A DNA stretch of 64,000 bases from Rhizobium sp. WYCCWR10014 (GTDB lineage Bacteria; Pseudomonadota; Alphaproteobacteria; Rhizobiales; Rhizobiaceae): positions 1 to 64,000 of the forward strand of contig NZ_LXFU01000052.1 in NCBI RefSeq assembly GCF_001657485.1, written 5' to 3'. The notes under the pieces are model-generated. The model had not been told where the DNA came from. It was given only the letters and a program-made list of their open reading frames with translations, and did not search any database. Shown here piece after piece: positions 43,056-52,593 of this stretch. A program made the position numbers and the translations under genes. The first letter of the stretch is position 1, and each line of letters begins with the position of its first letter.

Positions 43056-43973
43056 TCAGACTTTCTGGATTTCCGGCCGGCCAAGCAGGCCATGCGGTCG
43101 GAAAAACAGAAGGGTGATGAGCAATGCGAAAGCGAAGACATCCTTGTAGTCGGTGCTGACATAGCCGGCGAAAAGCGCCTCGGTCAGGCCGAGGACGATA
43201 CCGCCGAGCACGGCGCCGGGCAGCGAGCCGATCCCGCCGAGAACCGCGGCCGTAAAGGCCTTGATGCCCATGACGAAGCCGATGAAAAAGTTGAAGGAGC
43301 CGTAGTTGAAGGTGACGAGCGTTCCGCCGACGGCGGCAGTGGCCGCCCCCATGACGAACACCGTCGAAATGATCCGGTCGGTATTGACCCCGAGTATCGC
43401 GGAGATCCGGATGTTCTGCTGGGTGGCGCGGCATTCGCGGCCGATCCTGGTGTAGTTGATCACATAGCTCAGCACGCCCATGGCGATCAGCGACGCGAAC
43501 AGGATCACCGTCTGCATGTAGGTGATCTGCGCGAAGTGGGTATCGTTGCCGATGCGAAACGCCCCCTGGATGAGCGTCGGCACACCCTGGTCGCGCGCGC
43601 CCTGGGCGATCTGGACGTAGCTCTGCAGCATCAGCGAGATGCCGATGGCCGAGATCAGCGGAGCAAGCTTGGTCGAGCCGCGAAGCGGCCGATAGGCGAC
43701 GCGCTCGATCACCCAGCCATAGACGGCCGTGATTGCGCAGCTGATCACCAGCACTGAAATCAAGGCGAAGGGAACCGACTGAACGCCGAAATAGCCAAGG
43801 ACGGCAAGCGTGATGGCGGCGATATAGGCCGATACCATATAGACGTCGCCATGGGCGAAGTTGATCATCCGGATGACGCCGTAGACCATGGTGTATCCGA
43901 CCGCGATCAGGCCGTAGATCGTCCCCAGCGTGATGCCATTGAACAATTGTTGAACCAGGATGTAAAAGTCCAT
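43056..43973 (-). CDS. livH: Branched-chain amino-acid-type ABC transporter permease
   Basis: 305 residues with about eight membrane segments. Hallmark N-terminus Q-Q-L-F-N-G-I-T-L-G-T-I-Y-G-L-I-A at residues 8-24, then Y-G-V-I-R-M-I-N-F-A-H-G-D-V-Y-M at about 31, and the coupling loop G-R-E-C-R-A-T-Q-Q-N at about 180. It lies 15 bp upstream of livM and 179 bp after the binding-protein gene; the gap contains mosaic repeats that may lower expression relative to the binding protein. Confidence 0.94.
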   Translation of the reverse strand: MDFYILVQQLFNGITLGTIYGLIAVGYTMVYGVIRMINFAHGDVYMVSAYIAAITLAVLGYFGVQSVPFALISVLVISCAITAVYGWVIERVAYRPLRGSTKLAPLISAIGISLMLQSYVQIAQGARDQGVPTLIQGAFRIGNDTHFAQITYMQTVILFASLIAMGVLSYVINYTRIGRECRATQQNIRISAILGVNTDRIISTVFVMGAATAAVGGTLVTFNYGSFNFFIGFVMGIKAFTAAVLGGIGSLPGAVLGGIVLGLTEALFAGYVSTDYKDVFAFALLITLLFFRPHGLLGRPEIQKV

Positions 43974-44018
43974 GGTGAACCCCTCTTATGGTTTTCGGGG
44001 ATGGATAAGCCGGCCGAA

Positions 44019-44123
44019 CCTAAAGCGCGTCGCGATCTTTCAGAGTCTTCGGTCGCGCTTTAGGTCTTTATTTTTCCGCATGTCGTTGCCGCAAAACCGC
44101 TGCACACATTTGCGCGACAAGCG
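44019..44123. repeat. Rhizobial palindromic intergenic mosaic element, two modules
   Basis: Module 1 (44019-44064) has perfect 11-bp arms, CCTAAAGCGCG and CGCGCTTTAGG. Module 2 (44077-44123) is an imperfect palindrome with ends CGCATGTCG and CGACAAGCG and an internal CGCAAAACCG/TTTGCG. Both resemble short repeats scattered through Rhizobiaceae genomes. The element sits between livK and livH and would fold in the mRNA, likely allowing more binding protein than permease. Confidence 0.7.
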
Positions 44124-44152
44124 TTAGGTCCGGCCGGCTCGGGCAAAATGCC

Positions 44153-45268
44153 TTACTTCACCAGGACAGGGGTTCCCTTGTCGTCGAAGTTGTAGAAGAC
44201 GAACTTGAAGTCCTTTATGTCGCCCTTGGCGTCCCAGGTGATCTTGCCGATGGCGGAATCGACGGTGTTGCTGCGGAGATAGTCAGCCTGGGCTTTCAAC
44301 TCGTCGCCGGCCTTCAGTGCTGCAACGACGGCCTGCGCATTGGCATAGCCATAGAGCACGTAGTTTGCCGGCGTGATGTTGGCTTTCTTCAGCGAATCCT
44401 GGACGCCCTGCGTAGAGGGATCGGCCAGCGGGTCCGGTGTTGCCGAATAATAGACGTTCTTGAGGTTCTCAGCGCCGCCGGCCGCCGCGACCAGTTCCGC
44501 CTGGGCGAAGGCGTCACCGCTGACGATGACCACGTCGACACCCTGCTCCTTCAACTGGCGGATCAGCGGGCCGCCTTCGGGAATGAGACCGCCGAAATAG
44601 ACGGCGTTGGCGCCGGAGCTCTTGATCTTGGTGACGAGCGCGTTGAAGTCACGTTCGCCACGGGTCAGGCCTTCGTACATTACAGGCTTGATTCCGCGCG
44701 CTTCGATCGTCTTCTTGACGGCGTCCACCAGGCCCTGGCCATAGGTGTCCTTGTCGTGGATGAGGGCGATCTTGTCCCGCTTCAGCGTATCCAGAATGAA
44801 GCTGCCGGCGACAACGGCCTGCTGGTCGTCACGGCCGCAGCCACGAAACAGATTGTCGAAACCGCGATCGGTCACGGTCGGGTTGGTCGAGGACGGCGTC
44901 ATTTCGAGGATGCCGGCATCATTATAGATTTCGGAAGCGGGAATCGTGTTGGACGAGCAGAAATGCCCGATCACCGCCTGGACCTTGTCCTGGTCAACGA
45001 AACGATTGGCGACGGCAACGGCCTGCTTCGGTTCGCAGGCGTCGTCACCCTTCACCAGTTCAATCTTCTTGCCGTTGATGCCGCCCGACGCGTTGACGTC
45101 GGTGACGTAGGCGGACACGCCGCTGAATACCTGCTCGCCAAAGGTCGCATTGGCGCCGGTAAAGGGGCCGGCGACGCCGATCTTGATCGTATCGGCCGCA
45201 AAAGCGTTGGAAAACAGCAAGGCGGAGGCGACGGCGGTGGCGCTAAGAAGTGTTGATATGGGTTTCAT
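44153..45268 (-). CDS. livK: Branched-chain amino-acid-type ABC transporter substrate-binding protein
   Basis: 371 residues from the ATG at 45268 (GGGAAG upstream). The N-terminal 24 residues form a Sec signal peptide ending A-F-A before A-D-T-I-K-I-G, so the protein is periplasmic. Family pattern: I-G-V-A-G-P-F-T-G at about 30, G-D-D-A-C-E-P-K-Q-A at about 76, and V-I-G-H-F-C-S-S-N-T at about 98 with the Cys pair of the LIVBP group. The E-I-Y-N-D-A-G-I-L block follows. Although the fold is leucine-binding-like, the divergent hyuAB genes suggest a hydantoin, lactam or amide ligand. Confidence 0.92.
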   Translation of the reverse strand: MKPISTLLSATAVASALLFSNAFAADTIKIGVAGPFTGANATFGEQVFSGVSAYVTDVNASGGINGKKIELVKGDDACEPKQAVAVANRFVDQDKVQAVIGHFCSSNTIPASEIYNDAGILEMTPSSTNPTVTDRGFDNLFRGCGRDDQQAVVAGSFILDTLKRDKIALIHDKDTYGQGLVDAVKKTIEARGIKPVMYEGLTRGERDFNALVTKIKSSGANAVYFGGLIPEGGPLIRQLKEQGVDVVIVSGDAFAQAELVAAAGGAENLKNVYYSATPDPLADPSTQGVQDSLKKANITPANYVLYGYANAQAVVAALKAGDELKAQADYLRSNTVDSAIGKITWDAKGDIKDFKFVFYNFDDKGTPVLVK

Positions 45269-45574
45269 GTGTTCTTCCCTCTGGTTGAAGCCGTTCGATT
45301 TTTGGTCGTCCTCGACGCGGTTCAAGTCCGCGTTCGTGCTTCGCCGTGAAGGTGAAGCTATTAGTTTTGTTAGGTAAATTCTCTTTGTCTCAGCCGCTGA
45401 GAAGAGCGAGTTTCGAGACTTTGCTCCTTTTCATAATTGACACTTATATGATAAGTGACATATACGAAGATCGTCAAGCAGAAATGTTGCGGCATCGCTT
45501 GCAACAGTGAAGAATGGCAGGATCGATGACCGCGCAAGCGCGGCCTCAACGTTAAGAAAGCGGGGAACAAGACG
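45269..45574. promoter_or_regulatory. Divergent liv/hyu promoter region with palindromic operator
   Basis: A 306-bp AT-richer region between livK (minus) and hyuA (plus). It holds a perfect palindrome CACTTATATGATAAGTG at 45441-45457 (7-bp arms, 3-bp centre), continued to the right by a second ATAAGTGACATAT block. The spacing (TTAT-N3-ATAA) fits FadR-type GntR regulators. Related ATAAGTGA/ATATGTGA sequences occur at 58299 and 55188. Confidence 0.65.
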
Positions 45575-47656
45575 GTGAGCAGCACGCCACGAAACTGCCG
45601 GGTCGGCGTCGATATCGGCGGCACCTTTACGGATATCGCTCTCGACATCGATGGGACGCTTCACTCGACGAAGATCCTGACGGACTATACGGCGCCGGAG
45701 CGGGCGATCCTCAAGGGTGTGAAGGCTGTCGCCGACATGGCGGGCATCGCCCTTTCAGAGATCGGCATCCTCATTCATGGGACGACGCTTGCCACCAACG
45801 CGCTCATCGAGCGGCGCGGCGCCAAGACCGCCTTCGTGACGACGGAAGGTTTTCGCGACGTGCTCGAGATGCGCACCGAGAACCGTTTCGAGCAATATGA
45901 TCTCAATATTTCCCTGCCGCCGGCTCTCATCGCGCGCGCAGACCGCTTCGTCGTGCGTGAGCGTATCGATGCGGCGGGCAAGGTTCTGCTTGATCTGGAC
46001 AATGCTTCGGTTGCAACCGTCGTCGAGAAGGTCGCGGCAGGCGGCTATGAAAGTGTCGCGATCGGCTTCATTCATGCCTATGCCAATGGCGCACACGAGA
46101 TCGCCGTCCGCGATGCGATCGTGAAGCGCCTTCCTGGCCTCTCCGTTTCGATCTCGTCGGAGGTTTCTCCGCAGATGCGCGAATTCGAACGCTTCAACAC
46201 AGTCTGTGCCAATGCCTACGTCAAGCCGGCGATCAAATCCTATCTCGACCGTCTCGTCGTGTCGCTGAAGGATATCGGCGTCCGCTGCCCGGTCTTCATG
46301 ATCCACTCCGGCGGTGGGATCGTCTCGGTCGAGAGCGCCTCCGAATTTCCGGTGCGCCTCGTCGAATCCGGTCCGGCGGGCGGCGCGATCTTCGCGGCCG
46401 ACATCGCTCGTCAATACGGTCTCGATACGGTTCTTTCCTTCGACATGGGCGGCACCACCGCCAAGATCTGCCTTATCGAAAATCAGGTACCGAAGACGGC
46501 CAAGACTTTCGAGGTCGCGCGCACCTATCGGTTCCGCAAGGGATCCGGCATGCCGATTTCCATCCCCGTCGTCGAGATGGTCGAAATCGGCGCAGGCGGC
46601 GGTTCGATCGCTTCGGTCGACGCAATGCGCCAGATCCGCGTCGGCCCGCATTCGGCAGCCTCCGAGCCGGGCCCAGCCTGTTATCAGCGCGGCGGCAAGA
46701 ACCCCACCGTGACCGATGCGGACCTGATCCTCGGCAAGCTCGATCCCGCCAATTTCGCGGGCGGCGCGATCCCGCTTTCCGTCGAGGCGAGCCGCCAGGC
46801 GATGAGCGACGATATCGGCGCGGTCATCGGCCTCGACCCGGAGGCTTCCGCTTACGGCACGTGCGAAATGGTCGACGAGAACATGGCCAATGCCGGCCGC
46901 GTCCACACCGTCGAGAACGGCAAGAACATTTCCGATTTCACCATGATCACCTTCGGTGGCGCGGGACCGCTGCATGCCGCACGCCTCTGCGAAAAGATGG
47001 GGATCTCGACCTTCCTCGTTCCGCCGGGCGCCGGCGTCGGTTCCGCGATCGGTTTCCTCAAGGCGCCGTTCGGCTACGAATCGGTCCGCAGCGCCGTCTT
47101 CAGCCTGTCGAATTTCGAATATTTAGAGGCCAACCGCCTGCTGCAAGCCATGAAGGCTGAAGCACTCGGCTTTGTCGAAGGCGGGCTCGACACAGGCTCC
47201 CCGGTGATCGAGCGCACGCTGTTCATGCGCTATGCCGGGCAGGGCTGGGATATCCCGGTCCCGCTTGCCGACGACAATTTCGACCCTGCGAGCGCCGAGA
47301 CGATCGCGGCCTCTTTCGAAAAGGAATATGAGCGCTTCTTCGGCCGCGCCATCGAGGGTCTCGATATCGAGATCGTCAGCTGGTCGGTCAAGGCGAGTTC
47401 GCCGCTCCCGCCGGTCGAACGCGTGGCCTCCGTCGCCGAAGGCAATGTCGTGCGGCCGGGCAAGACCCGACGCCTGTTCGAGGCTTCCCAAGGCGCCTAT
47501 CTCGAAGCCGGCATTCACGAGCGCACCGGCCTGAAGTCCGGCGACGTGATCAAGGGCCCGGCCGTCATCGTCGAGCGTGAGACCTCAACCGTTCTCACTT
47601 CCTCCTTCAAGGCCATCGTTCAGCACGACGGCTGCCTTCTCGCAACCCGGATCTGA
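45575..47656 (+). CDS. hyuA: Hydantoinase/oxoprolinase subunit A
   Basis: 693 residues from a GTG at 45575. The N-terminal ATP-grasp-like actin fold starts V-G-V-D-I-G-G-T-F-T-D-I-A at residues 9-21, followed by H-G-T-T-L-A-T-N-A-L-I-E-R at about 69 and F-D-M-G-G-T-T-A-K at about 289. The C-terminal domain has the F-S-x-G/G-A-G-P-L-H-A-A-R block at about 460. HyuA with HyuB performs ATP-dependent opening of five-membered cyclic imides and lactams (hydantoins, N-methylhydantoin, 5-oxoproline) or ATP-dependent carboxylation in acetone-carboxylase relatives. It starts the operon opposite livK. Confidence 0.92.
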   Translation: MSSTPRNCRVGVDIGGTFTDIALDIDGTLHSTKILTDYTAPERAILKGVKAVADMAGIALSEIGILIHGTTLATNALIERRGAKTAFVTTEGFRDVLEMRTENRFEQYDLNISLPPALIARADRFVVRERIDAAGKVLLDLDNASVATVVEKVAAGGYESVAIGFIHAYANGAHEIAVRDAIVKRLPGLSVSISSEVSPQMREFERFNTVCANAYVKPAIKSYLDRLVVSLKDIGVRCPVFMIHSGGGIVSVESASEFPVRLVESGPAGGAIFAADIARQYGLDTVLSFDMGGTTAKICLIENQVPKTAKTFEVARTYRFRKGSGMPISIPVVEMVEIGAGGGSIASVDAMRQIRVGPHSAASEPGPACYQRGGKNPTVTDADLILGKLDPANFAGGAIPLSVEASRQAMSDDIGAVIGLDPEASAYGTCEMVDENMANAGRVHTVENGKNISDFTMITFGGAGPLHAARLCEKMGISTFLVPPGAGVGSAIGFLKAPFGYESVRSAVFSLSNFEYLEANRLLQAMKAEALGFVEGGLDTGSPVIERTLFMRYAGQGWDIPVPLADDNFDPASAETIAASFEKEYERFFGRAIEGLDIEIVSWSVKASSPLPPVERVASVAEGNVVRPGKTRRLFEASQGAYLEAGIHERTGLKSGDVIKGPAVIVERETSTVLTSSFKAIVQHDGCLLATRI

Positions 47657-47666
47657 GGATAGTCAC

Positions 47667-49334
47667 ATGAACCAATCCATGATCGATATCCATATGCAGG
47701 TCATGTGGAACCGGCTGATCTCTGTCGTTGAAGAGCAGGCGCAGACCCTGATCCGCACGGCCTTCTCCACCTCCGTGCGCGAGGCGGGCGATCTGTCGGC
47801 CGGCGTCTTCGACCTGGAAGGCCGTATGCTGGCGCAGGCGGTTACCGGCACGCCCGGCCACGTCAACGCCATGGCGGAATCCGTCGCGCATTTCATTCGC
47901 GACATCGGGCCGGACAATATCTTTGAAGGCGACGTCTACATCACCAATGATCCCTGGAAGGGAACGGGCCACTTGCACGACATCACCGTCGTCACGCCCT
48001 CCTTCCATCACGGCAAGCTGGTCGGTTATTTCGCCTCGACCGCGCATGTCGTCGATGTCGGCGGCCGCGGTTTCGGGCCGGATGCCCGCGAAGTTTATGA
48101 AGAGGGTCTCTTCATTCCGATCATGAAGTTCTTCGAGCGCGGCGAACTGAACCGGACGCTGATCCATATCGTGCGAAACAATGTTCGCGAAAACGATAAG
48201 GTCGTCGGTGACTTCTATGCGCTCGCCGCCTGCAACGAAACGGGCCAGCGCCGGCTGGTCGACATGCTGCCGGAATTCAATCTCCCTGACCTGTCGACGA
48301 TCGGCGGCTTCATCCTCAAGCACAGCCGCGAGGCAACGCTGGAGCGGCTGAAGAACCTTCCGCATGGCTCCTGGAACTATAGCCTCGACCTCGACGGCTA
48401 TGACGAGCCGGTGCATCTCGCCGCCAAGCTGAGCATCGGCCCCGATGGCGTCGTGGTCGATTTCGACGGCACCTCAGGCATGAGCAAGTTCGGCATCAAT
48501 GTGCCGCTCGTCTATGCCAAAGCCTATGCCTGCTACGGCATCAAATGCGTCGTGGCGCCGGAAATTCCAAACAATGCGGCCTCCCTCGCGCCCTTCGAGG
48601 TGGTGGCGCCGGAAGGCTGCATCCTCAATGCCAAGCGGCCGGCGCCGGTCGCCGTCCGCCACGTTCTCGGCCATTTCGTCCCGGATCTCGTGCTGGGCGC
48701 GCTGCATCAGGCACTTCCAGGCCAGGTCCCGGCGGAAGGTGCCAGCGCGCTCTGGAACCTGCATATGAGCGTGCGCCCCGTCTCCGATCAGATCGGCGGC
48801 AAGGGCGCGGAAATCCTGATGTTCAATTCCGGAGGCACCGGCGCGCGCGCCGCTCTCGATGGCTTGAACGCCACCGCCTTTCCGAGCGGCGTGCACACGA
48901 TGCCGATCGAGGCGACGGAGAATGTCGGTCCCGTCATCATCTGGCGCAAGGAATTGCGCGAGGGGTCAGGGGGTGCCGGCGCGCAGCGCGGCGGTCTCGG
49001 CCAGATGATCGAGATCGAAGCGGCCGAAGGCTTCAGCTTCCGCTTCTCCGCCATGTTCGACAGGCTTGGCCACCCCGCACGCGGCCGCGAAGGCGGACTG
49101 AACGGCACGGCCGGCGCAGTGGCTCTCGACGACGGTACGGTTCTCAAGGGCAAGGGGCTGCAATTCGTACCGGAAGGCCGGCGCCTGGTTCTGTCGCTTC
49201 CGGGCGGCGGCGGTTACGGCGATCCGGCACATCGCCCGGCTGATGCGGTCGAGCACGATCTGAAGCATGGATACATCACAGAAGAACAGGCTGAAGCCTA
49301 CGGCAGGAGCCGATCTAAGGGAGGCAAGGCATGA
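47667..49334 (+). CDS. hyuB: Hydantoinase/oxoprolinase subunit B
   Basis: 555 residues from the ATG at 47667 (GAGG 8 bases upstream, 10 bp after hyuA). Signature blocks: F-S-x-x-V-R-E-A-G-D-L-S-A-G-V-F-D at about 30, Y-I-T-N-D-P-W-K-G-T-G-H-L-H-D at about 89 and the C-terminal L-P-G-G-G-G-Y-G-D-P at about 520. It is the partner of HyuA. Its stop overlaps the start of the aminotransferase gene by 4 bases (ATGA). Confidence 0.92.
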   Translation: MNQSMIDIHMQVMWNRLISVVEEQAQTLIRTAFSTSVREAGDLSAGVFDLEGRMLAQAVTGTPGHVNAMAESVAHFIRDIGPDNIFEGDVYITNDPWKGTGHLHDITVVTPSFHHGKLVGYFASTAHVVDVGGRGFGPDAREVYEEGLFIPIMKFFERGELNRTLIHIVRNNVRENDKVVGDFYALAACNETGQRRLVDMLPEFNLPDLSTIGGFILKHSREATLERLKNLPHGSWNYSLDLDGYDEPVHLAAKLSIGPDGVVVDFDGTSGMSKFGINVPLVYAKAYACYGIKCVVAPEIPNNAASLAPFEVVAPEGCILNAKRPAPVAVRHVLGHFVPDLVLGALHQALPGQVPAEGASALWNLHMSVRPVSDQIGGKGAEILMFNSGGTGARAALDGLNATAFPSGVHTMPIEATENVGPVIIWRKELREGSGGAGAQRGGLGQMIEIEAAEGFSFRFSAMFDRLGHPARGREGGLNGTAGAVALDDGTVLKGKGLQFVPEGRRLVLSLPGGGGYGDPAHRPADAVEHDLKHGYITEEQAEAYGRSRSKGGKA

Positions 49335-50542
49335 ATATGATTGCATTCGAAAGCACACGCGTTGCGACGATCAAGTCCTCACCGTCCATGGCGGTATCGG
49401 TCGCCGCCAAGGCGATGCGGGCCAAAGGAGAGCATGTCGTCGACCTGTCGCTCGGCGAGCCCGATTTCGACACACCTGATCATATCGTCCAGGCGGCGAT
49501 CGAGGCCATGCGCAAGGGGCTTACTCGCTATACCGCGCCGGACGGACTGGTGGAGCTGCGCGAAGCGATCGTCGCCAAGTTCAAACGCGAGAACGGCCTC
49601 GACTACGCCATGGATGAGATCTCCATCGGCAACGGCGCCAAGCAGATACTTTTCAATGCATTCCTGGCCACGCTGGAGCCCGGCGACGAGGTGGTCGTGC
49701 CGGCGCCTTACTGGGTCTCCTACACCGACATCATCATCCTGCACGGCGGCATTCCGAAGATCGTGCCCTGCGGTGTCGAAGATGCCTTCAAGATCACAGC
49801 CGAGCGGCTGGAAGCCGCCATCACGCCGCAGACGCGTTGGTTCCTGTTCAATTCTCCATCCAATCCGACGGGGGCGATCTATACGGCGGACGAACTGAAG
49901 GCGCTCGGTGCGGTGCTGGCGCGGCATCCCCACGTGGCGATCATGTCGGATGAGATCTACGAACATATCGTCTGCGGCGACGTGCCCTTCACGTCGTTCG
50001 TCGTCGCGTGCCCGGAGCTGAAGGACCGCACGCTCATCATCAACGGCGTATCCAAGGCCTATGCCATGACAGGATGGCGGCTCGGCTATGCGGCCGGCCC
50101 GCGAGAACTGACCAGGGCCTTGAACAAGCTTCAGTCCCAGAGCACGACCTGCCCGTCCTCGATCACCCAGTTTGCGGCCGCCGCAGCGCTCAACGGTCCC
50201 CAGGACTTCGTCACGACGGCGGTTGCCGAATACAAGGCGCGCGGCGAACTGGTCGCAAGGGGCTTCAGCGCAATACCCGGTCTTGATGTGCGGGCTCCGG
50301 AAGGGGCCTTCTACCTCTTTCCCAAATGCGCCCACTATATCGGCAAGACGGCGCCCGATGGCGCCAGGATTTCCAACGATACGGAACTGGCCTCCTATCT
50401 CCTGAGCGAAGGCAAGGTCGCAACCGTTCCCGGTGCCGCTTTCGGCGTCGAACCCTATATTCGCCTTTCCTTCGCGACATCGCGTGACAATCTAGCCATT
50501 GCCATCGAGCGCACCGCCGATGCACTGGCCAAACTTCGCTAA
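49331..50542 (+). CDS. Class I pyridoxal-phosphate aminotransferase (aspartate-aminotransferase type)
   Basis: 403 residues. Substrate loop D-L-S-L-G-E-P-D-F-D-T-P at about 38, N-S-P-S-N-P-T-G at about 175, PLP Lys in N-G-V-S-K-A-Y-A-M-T-G-W-R at about 240 and the C-terminal Arg in I-R-L-S-F-A at about 378. This is the Ib-type AspC fold of rhizobia. It moves an amino group to or from 2-oxoglutarate or oxaloacetate. The 4-base overlap with hyuB ties it to hydantoin/amide breakdown, where it could deaminate the amino acid that is released. Confidence 0.9.
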   Translation: MNMIAFESTRVATIKSSPSMAVSVAAKAMRAKGEHVVDLSLGEPDFDTPDHIVQAAIEAMRKGLTRYTAPDGLVELREAIVAKFKRENGLDYAMDEISIGNGAKQILFNAFLATLEPGDEVVVPAPYWVSYTDIIILHGGIPKIVPCGVEDAFKITAERLEAAITPQTRWFLFNSPSNPTGAIYTADELKALGAVLARHPHVAIMSDEIYEHIVCGDVPFTSFVVACPELKDRTLIINGVSKAYAMTGWRLGYAAGPRELTRALNKLQSQSTTCPSSITQFAAAAALNGPQDFVTTAVAEYKARGELVARGFSAIPGLDVRAPEGAFYLFPKCAHYIGKTAPDGARISNDTELASYLLSEGKVATVPGAAFGVEPYIRLSFATSRDNLAIAIERTADALAKLR

Positions 50543-50554
50543 AGGGAAAATTCG

Positions 50555-51367
50555 ATGACCGATTATCAGCGCACGCTTCTGACCGGCGCGGCCGGCGCTC
50601 TGGGAACCCAGCTGCGCAAGTCAGGAACAAGGCTTGGCAAGATCCTCAGACTGTCTGCACGCAAGCCCTGCGAGAACATCGAACCGCACGAGGAGGATTT
50701 CCCGGCCGACCTTTCCGACTTCGACGCCGTTTCGAAAGCCGTGGAGGGTTGCGACGCCATCATTCATATGGGCGGTCAGGGGCTGGAGGCCCCCTGGAAC
50801 ACCATCCTCAACGCCAACATCGTCGGCAGCTACAACATCTATGAGGCAGCCCGGCAGCATGGCGTCAAGCGCATCGTCTATGCCAGCTCCGTTCACGCCA
50901 TCGGCTTTTACGAGCGCACCGAGACCATCGACGGCAACGTTCCGACCCGCCCCGACAGTCTCTACGGCGTGTCGAAGACCTTCGTCGAAAACCTCGGCCG
51001 TTACTATTTCGACAAGTTCGGGATCGAGACCGTGAGCCTGCGCATCGGCTCGTCCTTCGCGGAGCCGACGGACCGGCGCCACCTCATCACCTGGCTTTCC
51101 TATCGCGATTGCCGCCAGCTTGTCGAAAAGGGCCTGTCGGCCGAACGCGTCGGCTTCATGGTCGCCTACGGCATGTCGAACAACAGCCGGGCGTTCTGGG
51201 ACAACCGCACGGCGGCATCGCTTGGATACAAGCCGGAAGACAGCGCCGACGATTATGCTGACAAGGTCTTCGGCAAGACCAAACAAGGCGATCCCAACGA
51301 TCCGGCGGTGCGCTTCCAGGGCGGCAGCTTTGCCGCCGCCGGCCACTATGAAGACGAGAAGAAGTGA
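50555..51367 (+). CDS. udh: Uronate-dehydrogenase-like NAD-dependent extended SDR
   Basis: 270 residues. NAD site T-G-A-A-G-A-L-G-T at residues 9-17, D-A-I-I-H-M-G-G at about 68, catalytic Ser in Y-A-S-S-V-H-A-I-G at about 110, Tyr/Lys in Y-G-V-S-K-T-F at about 135-141, and W-L-S-Y-R-D near residue 178, all as in uronate dehydrogenases (about 265 residues). These oxidise glucuronate/galacturonate to aldarolactones. In this operon, 12 bp after the aminotransferase, the true substrate may be another cyclic hemiacetal or alcohol, so the symbol is by similarity. Confidence 0.8.
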   Translation: MTDYQRTLLTGAAGALGTQLRKSGTRLGKILRLSARKPCENIEPHEEDFPADLSDFDAVSKAVEGCDAIIHMGGQGLEAPWNTILNANIVGSYNIYEAARQHGVKRIVYASSVHAIGFYERTETIDGNVPTRPDSLYGVSKTFVENLGRYYFDKFGIETVSLRIGSSFAEPTDRRHLITWLSYRDCRQLVEKGLSAERVGFMVAYGMSNNSRAFWDNRTAASLGYKPEDSADDYADKVFGKTKQGDPNDPAVRFQGGSFAAAGHYEDEKK

Positions 51368-51377
51368 GACGCGCCCG

Positions 51378-52571
51378 ATGCAAGCTTCCAAGTCATCCTA
51401 TGACGTGGTGATCGTCGGCGGTGCAGTGGTCGGCAGTTCGACGGCATATTTTCTGGCGACCAACCCTGACTTCAACGGATCGGTCCTGGTGATCGAGAAG
51501 GACTGGACCTATCAGCGGTCGGCGACGGCGCTGTCTTCCAGCTCCATCCGCCATCAATTTTCGAATGCGATCAATGTCAAAGTCTCGCAGTTCGGGACCG
51601 AGTTCATCCGCCACTTCAAGGAAAACGTCACCGTCGACGACGACACGCCGGAGATCGGTTTTCACGAAGCCGGTTATCTGTTCCTCGCCGCGGACGATCG
51701 CGGCGACCAGGTTCTCCAGCGCAACCACGAGACCCAGGTCTCGTGCGGCGCGGAGGTGACGCTTCTCGATCCGGATGGTCTCGGCCGGCGGTTTCCCTGG
51801 CTGAACCTCGAAGGATTGACGCTCGGCAGCACCGGCGAGCGGGGCGAGGGCTGGTTCGACAGCGTCGGTCTGCTGCAGGGCTTTCGCAAGAAGGCGCGCG
51901 CGCTCGGCGTCGAATACATCGAAGACGAAGTTGTTGCCATCAACAGAGAGGGAGACCGCATCGTTTCCGTGTCGACGAAGAGCGGCCAGACGGTCGCCTG
52001 CGGCACGATGGTCAATACATCAGGCACCAACGGCAAGAAAATCGCCCGGATGGCCGGGCTCGACGTTCCCGTGGAGCCACGCCGACGCTCGCTGTTCGTC
52101 GTCGATTGCCGCACGCCCCTGGAAGGAAAGGTGGGCCTGACAATCGACCCCACGGGTGTTTTCTTCCGGCCCGAGGGCAAGTTTTATCTGATGGGCACCT
52201 ATCCCAAACATGACCCTGAGGTGGATCCGAACGATTTCGATGTCATGCACGACGAATTCGACGAGGAAATCTGGCCGATCCTGGCGAACCGGGTTCCGGC
52301 CTTCGAGGCGATCAAGGTCGTCAATTCCTGGGCCGGCCACTATGACTATTGCACCCTCGATCACAATGTCGTCCTCGGACCACATACTGAGGTCAGCAAT
52401 TTCCTCTTCGCAAACGGCTTCTCGGGGCACGGTCTCCAGCAGTCGCCGGCAATGGGACGGGGTCTCTCGGAACTGATTACCTATGGCGGCTTCAAGACGC
52501 TTGATCTTTCGCCATTCGGCTACGAGCGGGTAGTCGCACAGCGCCCCTTCCTCGAAGACGCCGTCATTTAA
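51378..52571 (+). CDS. FAD-dependent oxidoreductase, DAO family (sarcosine-oxidase-beta-like)
   Basis: 397 residues from the ATG at 51378; the frame is open upstream inside the udh gene but that part is a shadow. FAD site V-I-V-G-G-A-V-V-G-S-S at residues 11-21, S-S-S-S-I-R-H-Q-F-S at about 55, and the C-terminal F-A-N-G-F-S-G-H-G-L-Q-Q-S-P block at about 352, all typical of the sarcosine/dimethylglycine oxidase group. If HyuAB opens N-methylhydantoin, sarcosine would be a logical downstream substrate, but this is inference. It lies 10 bp after udh. Confidence 0.87.
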   Translation: MQASKSSYDVVIVGGAVVGSSTAYFLATNPDFNGSVLVIEKDWTYQRSATALSSSSIRHQFSNAINVKVSQFGTEFIRHFKENVTVDDDTPEIGFHEAGYLFLAADDRGDQVLQRNHETQVSCGAEVTLLDPDGLGRRFPWLNLEGLTLGSTGERGEGWFDSVGLLQGFRKKARALGVEYIEDEVVAINREGDRIVSVSTKSGQTVACGTMVNTSGTNGKKIARMAGLDVPVEPRRRSLFVVDCRTPLEGKVGLTIDPTGVFFRPEGKFYLMGTYPKHDPEVDPNDFDVMHDEFDEEIWPILANRVPAFEAIKVVNSWAGHYDYCTLDHNVVLGPHTEVSNFLFANGFSGHGLQQSPAMGRGLSELITYGGFKTLDLSPFGYERVVAQRPFLEDAVI

Positions 52572-52593
52572 CGAACAGCATAGGGGCTCCCCG

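Noticed and set aside
45269..45574. Amino-acid riboswitch or leader peptide before livK
   Set aside because: No conserved riboswitch core or run of regulatory codons was seen; the palindromic GntR-type site explains the visible structure.
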